The notes below the pieces were generated by a model. It was not told the DNA's origin and made no database searches. It saw only the letters and a program-made list of their open reading frames with translations. A program made the position numbers and the translations under genes. From positions 4,030,001-4,094,000 of the forward strand of contig NZ_CP108081.1 in NCBI RefSeq assembly GCF_036182465.1: a stretch of DNA of 64,000 nucleotides. The letters are read 5' to 3'. The first letter of the stretch is position 1; each line of letters starts with the position of its first letter. Shown here piece by piece: positions 9,883-17,081 of this stretch. The stretch is from Streptomyces sp. NBC_00258. Its GTDB lineage: Bacteria > Actinomycetota > Actinomycetes > Streptomycetales > Streptomycetaceae.

Positions 9883-9896
9883 TCGAAGCGCTTCGA
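9883..9896. promoter_or_regulatory. LacI-type operator 1 (importer operon)
   Basis: Perfect 14-bp palindrome TCGAAGCGCTTCGA with the CG centre typical of LacI-family operators. It lies about 11 bp downstream of a predicted leftward -10 (reads TAACCT on the minus strand, 9907-9912) with a -35 TTGTGC at 9930-9935 and 17-bp spacing. A bound repressor would cover the start of transcription. The identical sequence recurs at 10065-10078. Confidence 0.8.
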
Positions 9897-10028
9897 TGTT
9901 GCTGCGAGGTTAAGTGAACACCTGGGGGTGCACAAGAGCCGATTCCAACATTCCTCGGAGGTGTAAAGGTCTGAACCGGTCGCTTCCGGCCCTTGGGATG
10001 GCGGTGAGGATTCGGAGTTGTTGCGTCG

Positions 10029-10078
10029 GGGTGTCTTGACACCCGACCCGGAGTCGAATGAGCATCGAAGCGCTTCGA
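10029..10078 (+). promoter_or_regulatory. promoter and LacI-type operator 2 (GH3 gene)
   Basis: The palindrome TCGAAGCGCTTCGA (10065-10078) is identical to operator 1. Upstream is a second inverted repeat, GGGTGTC-TT-GACACCC (10029-10044), whose centre supplies a -35 TTGACA (10036-10041); a weak -10 GAGCAT (10060-10065) abuts the operator. The 384-bp divergent region thus has one identical operator per promoter. The repressor gene is not in the window. Confidence 0.75.
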
Positions 10079-10123
10079 AAGTCCTTCGCCGTTCTCCCGC
10101 ACCTTCCACAGAGGGATCCTCGC

Positions 10124-12961
10124 GTGACCGCTCAAACGCCGCCTTTCCGTGACTCGCAGCTGCCGTTCGCGAAGCGCATCGACGATCTTCTGTCGCGGCT
10201 CACTCTGGAGGAACGGGTCGCGATGCTGCACCAGTTCGGGCCCGCGGTGGAGCGGCTCGGTGTCGCCGCGTTCCGCACCGGCCAGGAGGCGCTGCACGGG
10301 GTCGCCTGGATGGGCCCGGCCACGGTGTTCCCCCAGGCGGTCGGCCTCGGCGCGACCTGGAACGACGAGCTCGTACGCCGGGTCGGCGAGGCGGTCTCCA
10401 CCGAGACCCGCGCGATGCGCTCGCGCGACGACCGCGTCGGCCTCAACGTCTGGGCGCCCACGGTCAACCTGCTGCGCCACCCCCTGTGGGGCCGCAACGA
10501 GGAGGGCTACTCGGAGGACCCGAAGCTGACCTCGGCGATCGCCACCGCGTACACCCGGGGCCTGCGCGGCGACCACCCCGCGTACTGGCGGACGGCCCCG
10601 GTCCTCAAGCACTGGCTCGCGCACAACAACGAGACGGACCGGGCGACCGCGTCGAGTTCCGTCCGCCCGCGCGTGCTGCACGAGTACGACCTGCGCGCCT
10701 TCCGCGAGACGGTCGAGGCGGGCACGGTGGCCGGCGTGATGCCCGCGTACAACCTGGTCAACGGCCGCCCCAACCATGTCTCGCCGTATCTGCGCGAGCA
10801 GCTGCGCACCTGGACGGACCAGGACCTCCTGGTCTGCTCGGACGCCGGCGCGCCCTCGAACCTGGTCGACTCCGAGCACTACTTCGACACGCACGAGGAG
10901 GCCACGGCCGCCTCCCTGATCGCCGGCGTCGACAGTTTCACGGACCACGGCACGGACAGCTCGCAGATCGTCGAACGCCTCCAGGGAGCCCTGGACCAGG
11001 GCCTGTTGACCGAGGCCGACATCGACGCGGCGGTCCGCCGCCAGCTCGCGGTCCGCTTCCGCCTCGGCGAGTTCGACCCACGCCTGGACCCGTACGCCGG
11101 CGCCTTGGACTTCGACACCCCCGCGCACCGGTCCCTCGCGCGGGAAGCCGCTGAACAGGCGATCGTCCTCCTCAAGAACGACGGCCTGCTCCCCCTCACC
11201 GGACAGGACACCCGCATCGCGGTGGTGGGCCTCCTCGCCGACGAGTGCAAACTCGACTGGTACAGCGGCACCCTCATCCACCGCTCCACCCCGCTCGAAG
11301 GCCTCTACGAGCGCTTCGGCGCCGACCGCGTGGACTTCACCGAGGGCGTGGACCGCGTACGCCTCAAGACCTCCGCCGGTACGTATCTCAGCGTTCCGTC
11401 GGCGGACGAAGCGGCCGACGAGGTCCGCGGCGCCGAGGGCGCGCTGGACCCGGCCCTCCTCGCGGGCCGCACGGACCTGCCCCCGCTCACCACCGACACC
11501 ACGGGCACCGAACTCGCGCTGATCGACTGGGGCGGGGGCGTCCTCACCCTGCGCGCCCCCGACGGCCGCTACCTCTCGGTCGCCGACGACGGCTTCGTAC
11601 GCGCCTCCGCCGACCAGCCCGGCGGCTGGGTGGTCCAGGAGACCTTCCGCCTGGAGCCTCACGAATCCCACGAGGGCGGTCACCTCCTGAAGCATGTCGG
11701 TACGGGTCGCTACGTCTCTGTCACCGCCGACGGCGTGAAGGTTGCCGCTCAGAACCCGGAAATCCTCGAACTGGAGATCACGGAGCGCGGCGAGGACACG
11801 GTGGCCCGCACGGCCGCCGCGGCCGACGTGGTCCTCGTGGTCGCGGGCAACGACCCGCACATCAATGGCCGCGAGACGGAGGACCGCACGACCCTCGCCC
11901 TCCCCGCCCACCAGCAGCGCCTCCTGGAGGCGGCCCGCGCCGCGAACCCCCGTACGGCCCTGGTGATCACGTCCTCCTACCCGTACGCGACCGACCCCGC
12001 GGACCTCCCCGCCGTCCTCTGGACGGCCCACGGCGGCCAGGCAGCCGGCACGGCCCTGGCCCGCGTCCTGGCGGGCGACGTCTCCCCGGCGGGCCGGCTC
12101 CCCCAGACCTGGTACGCCTCGGACGCGAACCTCCCCGACCTCCTCGACTACGACGTGATCGGCAGCCGCCAGACGTACCTGTACTTCGAGGGCACCCCGC
12201 TCTTCCCCTTCGGCCACGGCCTGTCGTACGCGTCCTTCGAGTACGGGAACCTCGTGGCCCACGCGGGCGAGAACTCCGTGCACGTCACCTTCACGGTCAC
12301 CAACACGGGCGGCACACCGGCCGACGAGGTGGCCCAGCTCTACTCCCGTGCCGTGGCCCCCTCGGTCTCCCGCCCCCGCCGCGAACTGCTGGCCCACCGC
12401 AGGGTCCACGTGCTCCCCGGCGCCTCCACCGAGCTGACCTTCGAACTCCCGCTGTCCGCCTTCGAGTTCTGGGACGTGGCCCGCGGCACCCGACGCCTCG
12501 AGCCGGGCTCGTACGAACTGCTCGTGGGCGCGTCCAGCGAGGACATCCGGCTGCGCGGGACGGTCGAGCTGGACGGCACGCCCGCCAACCCGCGCCCGGC
12601 CCTCGAACTCGGCCTGAACGCGGCCGACTTCGACGAGCAGCGCGGTGCGGAGATCGTCGACCGTACGAAGCTGTCGGGCGACGCGGTGACACCCGCGAGC
12701 GAGAACACCGCCGAACTGGTCTACCGCGGCTGCGACTTCGGCCCGGCAACCAGGACCGTCACCGTCGAGGTGTCCGGCGAGGGCTCAATCGAACTGGCCC
12801 TGGACGGCGGCCCGGTGATCGCCCGGCTCGATGTCCCGGCCACGCCGGGACCGTACGACTACACCACCGTCGTCACCCCGTTCGGGGCCACCGAGGTCCA
12901 CGACCTGCGCATCGGGCTGCGCGGCCCGCTGCGGCTCGCGCACGTCGGCTTCTCCGGTTGA
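10124..12961 (+). CDS. GH3 beta-glucosidase/beta-xylosidase with inserted beta-trefoil-like domain
   Basis: 945 aa from a GTG start at 10124, chosen because a GAGGG site precedes it; the ATG at 10058 would overlap the operator. The GH3 barrel carries PVLKHWLAHNNE and the nucleophile Asp at about D240 in LLVCSDAGA. The second GH3 domain is interrupted at residues ~411-555 by repeats such as GTYLSVPS, GRYLSVADDG and GRYVSVTADG, which look like fascin/ricin-type beta-trefoil strands, before resuming at VVLVVAGNDPHINGRETEDR. A fibronectin-III-like C-terminal domain begins at FGHGLSYASFEYG. No signal peptide is seen, so it is probably cytoplasmic. It likely hydrolyses beta-glucosidic or beta-xylosidic ends of imported oligosaccharides. 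Divergent transcription and the shared operator tie it to the importer operon. Confidence 0.9.
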   Translation: MTAQTPPFRDSQLPFAKRIDDLLSRLTLEERVAMLHQFGPAVERLGVAAFRTGQEALHGVAWMGPATVFPQAVGLGATWNDELVRRVGEAVSTETRAMRSRDDRVGLNVWAPTVNLLRHPLWGRNEEGYSEDPKLTSAIATAYTRGLRGDHPAYWRTAPVLKHWLAHNNETDRATASSSVRPRVLHEYDLRAFRETVEAGTVAGVMPAYNLVNGRPNHVSPYLREQLRTWTDQDLLVCSDAGAPSNLVDSEHYFDTHEEATAASLIAGVDSFTDHGTDSSQIVERLQGALDQGLLTEADIDAAVRRQLAVRFRLGEFDPRLDPYAGALDFDTPAHRSLAREAAEQAIVLLKNDGLLPLTGQDTRIAVVGLLADECKLDWYSGTLIHRSTPLEGLYERFGADRVDFTEGVDRVRLKTSAGTYLSVPSADEAADEVRGAEGALDPALLAGRTDLPPLTTDTTGTELALIDWGGGVLTLRAPDGRYLSVADDGFVRASADQPGGWVVQETFRLEPHESHEGGHLLKHVGTGRYVSVTADGVKVAAQNPEILELEITERGEDTVARTAAAADVVLVVAGNDPHINGRETEDRTTLALPAHQQRLLEAARAANPRTALVITSSYPYATDPADLPAVLWTAHGGQAAGTALARVLAGDVSPAGRLPQTWYASDANLPDLLDYDVIGSRQTYLYFEGTPLFPFGHGLSYASFEYGNLVAHAGENSVHVTFTVTNTGGTPADEVAQLYSRAVAPSVSRPRRELLAHRRVHVLPGASTELTFELPLSAFEFWDVARGTRRLEPGSYELLVGASSEDIRLRGTVELDGTPANPRPALELGLNAADFDEQRGAEIVDRTKLSGDAVTPASENTAELVYRGCDFGPATRTVTVEVSGEGSIELALDGGPVIARLDVPATPGPYDYTTVVTPFGATEVHDLRIGLRGPLRLAHVGFSG

Positions 12962-12989
12962 GGGTCCGGACCAGGCCGACGGCACAAGG

Positions 12990-13029
12990 AAGGGGCCCGG
13001 CACCGGAAGGCATCGGTGCCGGGCCCCTT
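12990..13029. terminator. bidirectional intrinsic-type terminator
   Basis: A perfect 16-bp inverted repeat (AAGGGGCCCGGCACCG at 12990-13005 and its complement at 13014-13029) with an 8-nt loop between the 3' ends of the convergent GH3 and L32 genes. It can serve both. Confidence 0.85.
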
Positions 13030-13048
13030 CGTCCGGGAGTGGGTGGGG

Positions 13049-13219
13049 TCACCCCTCGGGCTTGATGAGCCCGCGCTCGTAGGCACGGATCAGTCGCCGG
13101 GGTACGGCGTACTCGCGCCCGTCGGCGAAGAACGGGACGAGATCGGGCGTCGCCGCCTTCCACTGGGACCTGCGGTGACGCGTGTTGGAGCGGGACATCT
13201 TGCGCTTCGGGACTGCCAT
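13049..13219 (-). CDS. rpmF: 50S ribosomal protein L32, zinc-independent paralogue
   Basis: 56 aa, beginning MAVPKRKMSRSNTRHRRSQWKA, the hallmark of bacterial L32. The protein contains no cysteine, whereas the ordinary actinobacterial L32 paralogue carries four zinc-binding cysteines. Such C-minus paralogues replace the zinc form in the ribosome under zinc starvation and are normally controlled by Zur. A Zur-box-like palindrome lies at 13235-13249, 16 bp before the ATG. It is a single-gene unit with a terminator (12990-13029) downstream. Family identity is certain from sequence; zinc regulation is inferred from the box and from the missing cysteines. Confidence 0.95.
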   Translation of the reverse strand: MAVPKRKMSRSNTRHRRSQWKAATPDLVPFFADGREYAVPRRLIRAYERGLIKPEG

Positions 13220-13234
13220 GCCCGGCACTCTACA

Positions 13235-13249
13235 TGAAAACGATTGTCA
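13235..13249 (-). promoter_or_regulatory. Zur box
   Basis: TGAAAACGATTGTCA matches 13 of 15 positions of the Streptomyces Zur consensus TGAAAATGATTTTCA. It sits 16-30 bp upstream of the L32 start, where a bound repressor would block transcription. Confidence 0.8.
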
Positions 13250-13384
13250 CTAGCTATAGCGGGTCGTGCCCTGCGTCCCAGGTCACACACCCACGCGTCG
13301 GACCACTCACGACAGACCGCACACGGCGACGGCCGGAGTCCCCGCACAGCGGACTCCGGCCGTCGCCGTACCTCGCACCTGATC

Positions 13385-14830
13385 TCAGAGAGCGAGTCCC
13401 GTGAGCACGAGCACGCGCTCGTACGTGTAGTCGTCCATCGCGAACTTCACGCCTTCACGCCCGACACCGGACTGCTTCACTCCGCCGTACGGCATCTGGT
13501 CGGCGCGGTAGGACGGCACGTCACCGACCACGACGCCGCCCACCTCCAGCGCGCGGTGGGCACGGAAGGCGGTCTGCAGGTCGTGGGTGAACACCCCTGC
13601 CTGCAGCCCGTACTTGGACTCGTTGACGGCGGCGAAGGCGGCCGCCTCCCCCTCCACCTTCTGCACGGTGAGGACGGGCCCGAAGACCTCCTCGCAGGAG
13701 AGGGTCACATCGGCCGGCACATCGGCCAGCACGGTCGGCGCGTACGAGGCACCGTCACGCTTGCCGCCCGCGAGCAGCGTGGCGCCGGCGTTCACCGCCT
13801 CGTCCACCCACGTCTCGACCCGCTTGGCGGCGTCCTCGCTCACCAGCGGCCCGACATCGGTGGCGTCGTCGGCCGGATCGCCGGTGACCTGCGCCTCGAC
13901 GGCGGCCACCACGCGGGGCAGCAGCCGCTCGTACACGGAGGCGTCCGCGATCACCCGCTGGACGGAGATGCAGGACTGTCCGCCCTGGTAGTTGGAGAAG
14001 GTGGCGATCCGCGAGGCCGCCCAGTCCAGGTCCGCATCGCTCGCCCAGTCGGCGAGGACGACGGCCGCGCCGTTGCCGCCCAGTTCGAGGGTGAGGTGCT
14101 TGCGCGGCACGGAGTCCATGATCGCGTAGCCGACCTTGTCGGACCCCGTGAACGAGATGACGGGCAGCCGCTCGTCCTGCACCAGGGCGGGCATCTTGTC
14201 GTTGGCGACGGGCAGCACGGACCAGGACCCGGCCGGCAGGTCGGTCTCGGCCAGCAGCTCGCCGATGAGCAGCCCGGAGAGGGGAGTCGCGGGAGCGGGC
14301 TTGAGGATGATCGGGGCGCCGGCCGCGATGGCGGGGGCGATCTTGTGGGCGCAGAGGTTCAGCGGGAAGTTGAAGGGCGCGATGCCGAGGACGACGCCCT
14401 TCGGGAAGCGGCGGGTGAGGGCGAGGCGCCCCTGGCCACCGGCGTCGGTGTCGAGCCGCTGGGCCTCGCCGCCGTTGAACCGGCGGGCCTCCTCGGCCGC
14501 GAACCGGAACACGGACACGGCCCGGCCGACCTCGCCGCGGGCCCACTTGACCGGCTTGCCGTTCTCGGCGGAGATGAGCCGGGCGATCTCCTCGGTCCGC
14601 TCCACCAGGCGGCGGCTGACGTGGTCGAGGGCGGCTGCGCGTACGTGGGCGGGGGTGGCGGCGAACTCGTCCCGTACGGCGTGTGCGGCGGCCACGGCCT
14701 CCTCGACCTGGGCGTCGGTCGGTACGGAGACCTTGCCGACGGGGTGGCCGTCCCACGGGGAGGTGACGTCGAAGGTGGACTCGCCTGTGGCCTGGCGGCC
14801 GGCGAGCCAGAAGGCGTGGGTGGAGGTCAT
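13385..14830 (-). CDS. aldehyde dehydrogenase family protein
   Basis: 481 aa from the ATG at 14830 (MTSTHAFWLAG); the longer frame upstream has no ribosome site. Cofactor region IAPFNFPLN, catalytic Glu E249 in LTLELGGNGA and catalytic Cys E/C pair completed by C287 in GGQSCISV are all present. It resembles the lactaldehyde/phosphonoacetaldehyde/succinate-semialdehyde group more than the aminobutyraldehyde enzymes elsewhere in this window. It lies 3' of a PucR regulator and near gabT, so succinate semialdehyde from GABA is a plausible substrate, but the sequence does not settle it. Likely cytoplasmic, NAD(P)-dependent. Confidence 0.85.
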   Translation of the reverse strand: MTSTHAFWLAGRQATGESTFDVTSPWDGHPVGKVSVPTDAQVEEAVAAAHAVRDEFAATPAHVRAAALDHVSRRLVERTEEIARLISAENGKPVKWARGEVGRAVSVFRFAAEEARRFNGGEAQRLDTDAGGQGRLALTRRFPKGVVLGIAPFNFPLNLCAHKIAPAIAAGAPIILKPAPATPLSGLLIGELLAETDLPAGSWSVLPVANDKMPALVQDERLPVISFTGSDKVGYAIMDSVPRKHLTLELGGNGAAVVLADWASDADLDWAASRIATFSNYQGGQSCISVQRVIADASVYERLLPRVVAAVEAQVTGDPADDATDVGPLVSEDAAKRVETWVDEAVNAGATLLAGGKRDGASYAPTVLADVPADVTLSCEEVFGPVLTVQKVEGEAAAFAAVNESKYGLQAGVFTHDLQTAFRAHRALEVGGVVVGDVPSYRADQMPYGGVKQSGVGREGVKFAMDDYTYERVLVLTGLAL

Positions 14831-14971
14831 GTGCGAGTCCGGGCCCTTCCGCGTTCGGGGGTGTTCTTGGTCTTTCGCGTCCACGGTATGGCCGCGATGC
14901 CCTGGCGGCGCCTGTCCGAGTCGTAGCACTCCCCGCCCGGGGTACGCCGCTTTGGCCTAGTCCCCGATTTG

Positions 14972-15185
14972 TTTCTCGCCCCCGCCGCCCCTACCCGTCC
15001 CATCCTTCTGGGGCTCCGCCCCAGACCCCGTGGGGTGCGTTGTCGGGTGCGGGTCGGGTGTGGCTGGTCGCGCAGTTCCCCGCGCCCCTGAAAACCTAGG
15101 GGCGCGGGGAACTGCGCAGCGGGGGTTCGGGGGCAGCGCCCCCGAGTAGTGACGGGAACGGGTAGGGGCGGCGGGGGCGAGGAAA
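14972..15185. repeat. composite inverted repeat in intergenic region
   Basis: The 363-bp gap between the aldehyde dehydrogenase and PucR genes holds no gene. It has an outer inverted pair: 14972-15001 (TCGCCCCCGCCGCCCCTACC core) and 15154-15185. Inside are a forward copy (15063-15090) and a reverse copy (15097-15119) of the GCGCAGTTCCCCGCGCCCCT element separated by 6 nt, which would form a long hairpin. Positions 15121-15180 match 43531-43591 almost base for base. It probably acts as a transcription end for the leftward PucR gene. Confidence 0.75.
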
Positions 15186-15193
15186 GGCCCTTC

Positions 15194-16888
15194 CTACTCC
15201 GCCGACGCCGTCGCCTTCAGGGCCAGCCACAGTTCCATCCGTACGTCCGGATCGTCCAGAGACCGCCCGAGGATCTCCTCGACCCGCCGCATGCGGTACC
15301 GCAACGTATGCCGATGCACCCCAAGATCCGCCGCGGCCGCATCCCACTGCCCGTGCCGCGACAACCACGCCCGCAACGAGGCGACCAGATCCCCCCGCCC
15401 GGTGGCGTCATGCTCGTACAGGGGCCTGAGCAGCCCGTCCGCGAACGCCCGCACCGCGTCATCCGCGAGCAACGGCACCACGGACCCCGCGGCCAGATCC
15501 TCGTGCTCGACGAGCACCCGCCCCCGCCGCCGAGCGACGGACAGCGCCTGCTCGGCCTGCTTGTAGGCGGCCCCCGCGGCGATGGGCCCGGCGGGAGCCG
15601 AGATCCCGACCACCAGCTCGTCCTCGTCGCCCGCCTGCTCGCTGCCGCCCCGCGCACCCCCGACGGCCTCGGCGTACTGGGCGCAGGCGGAAACGACCGC
15701 ACCCCGATCCGCCGCGAGCACCACGAGCCGCTCCCCGTCGGGCACCACGAGCACGGCCTCGCCGGACCGGGCGGCGGCGGACTCAACGACCTCACCGAGC
15801 CCGCCCACGAGATCGCCGCCGGCATCGGCAAGTGCGGCAGCGGCCTCGGCGCTCACCGTGCCCCCGCCACCGTCCTCGTCCCCGGCCCGAGCCCGGGCCC
15901 GCCCCGCGGAAGCCGACGCGGCCTCGGCCAGGATCATCCGGTAGGGCGCGTCCAACAGCCCCCCGTACAAGTCCCCGGCGACCCCCCGCGCATGATCCGG
16001 CTGGCCCGCCAGCAGCATCCGCAGCACGGCCGCCCCGATCCGCTGCTCGGCGGCGTACAGCGACCGGGACCGCTCCGTGGTCAGCGTCAGCAGGGCGATG
16101 GCCGAGTGCACGGCGTACCGCTCGGCCGTACCCAGTGCGGCCGCGGTCCCCACGGCCAGCGCGGCCCGGGCCCGCCGGCCCGTCCCGAGCGAGTGCAGTT
16201 CGACCCGGTCCTCGCCGCTCCCGTCCACACCGTCACCCTCGGCGTCGCCCGCGCCGCCGACGACGGAACTCGCGGGCGCGGCCCGCTCCCTCAGCCGCTC
16301 CACGTCACCGGTGATCCGGGCGGCGCGCCGCCCCGCCCACTCGGGTGCGGTGGCGACGACGGCTCCGGACGCGTCGTACAGGGCGGCCCACCCGTCCACC
16401 TGCGAGGCGAGCGCGGTCAGCAGTCCTTCGGGCCCGTCGCTCAGCGCCTGCTTGGTCAGCTCCCGCTGCGCCGCGAAGCCTGCCGTCACCGCCCGGTACT
16501 GATCGGCGGCGATGGCGGCGGACACGGCCTTGCTGATGGCGAGGAACGGCGTCCGGCGGGGCACTTCCAGCAGTGGCAGGCCCTCGCCCTCCGCCGCGTC
16601 GACGAGCGCCTTGGGCGTCTCTTCGTAGTGCACCCCGACGGCGAAGCCGATCCCGGCCACCCCCGCCCCCACCAGGCGCTTCACATACCGCCGCATGGCG
16701 TCGGCGTCCTCCGCGTCCAGCTTGAGCGCGGTGATGAGGAGCAGTTCCCCGCCCTCCATGTACGGCACGGGGTCGGCGAGCTCGCTGGCGTGCACCCAGC
16801 GAACGGGGGTGTCCAGACGTTCCCCGCCCGCGCGCACGGTGAGCTTGAGCGCCGAGTGATGGACGAGCGAGGCGAGCGTGGGGGGCAT
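15194..16888 (-). CDS. PucR family transcriptional regulator
   Basis: 564 aa. The N-terminal PucR domain (about residues 1-125, with PVRWVHASELADPVPYMEGGELLL) is a ligand-sensing region. A GAF-like central part follows, and the C-terminus is the PucR helix-turn-helix (GQWDAAAADLGVHRHTLRYRMRRVEEILG, residues ~515-545). PucR proteins generally control purine, amino-acid or GABA catabolism. The gene is between an aldehyde dehydrogenase and, beyond a TraD-like ATPase, gabT, so control of GABA use is likely. A direct repeat TGTGATCTT-TGTGATCTT at 16932-16949, about 45 bp upstream of its start, could be its operator. The target genes are inferred only. Confidence 0.9.
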   Translation of the reverse strand: MPPTLASLVHHSALKLTVRAGGERLDTPVRWVHASELADPVPYMEGGELLLITALKLDAEDADAMRRYVKRLVGAGVAGIGFAVGVHYEETPKALVDAAEGEGLPLLEVPRRTPFLAISKAVSAAIAADQYRAVTAGFAAQRELTKQALSDGPEGLLTALASQVDGWAALYDASGAVVATAPEWAGRRAARITGDVERLRERAAPASSVVGGAGDAEGDGVDGSGEDRVELHSLGTGRRARAALAVGTAAALGTAERYAVHSAIALLTLTTERSRSLYAAEQRIGAAVLRMLLAGQPDHARGVAGDLYGGLLDAPYRMILAEAASASAGRARARAGDEDGGGGTVSAEAAAALADAGGDLVGGLGEVVESAAARSGEAVLVVPDGERLVVLAADRGAVVSACAQYAEAVGGARGGSEQAGDEDELVVGISAPAGPIAAGAAYKQAEQALSVARRRGRVLVEHEDLAAGSVVPLLADDAVRAFADGLLRPLYEHDATGRGDLVASLRAWLSRHGQWDAAAADLGVHRHTLRYRMRRVEEILGRSLDDPDVRMELWLALKATASAE

Positions 16889-17081
16889 GAGGCCTTCAGG
16901 TCTTCACAGGTTCTTCGACGGTCACGGACAATGTGATCTTTGTGATCTTTTGGCCGCAGCGTATGAACGACCTATGTCGATTCTGCCTCACCGTACGGTC
17001 GGCCCGTGACCATATGTCCGGACGTCCCGCTCGGCACACCCGTCAAAAGCCCCTCAGGAGCCACCGGCTCCCGCACGCGCC

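Noticed and set aside
10058..10123. Upstream ATG for the GH3 gene
   Set aside because: Would start before the operator and has no ribosome site; GTG 10124 follows GAGGG.
9752..12409. 885-aa frame on the minus strand opposite the GH3 gene
   Set aside because: Arg/Gly/Val-rich antisense shadow of a real gene with complete GH3 motifs; no family pattern.
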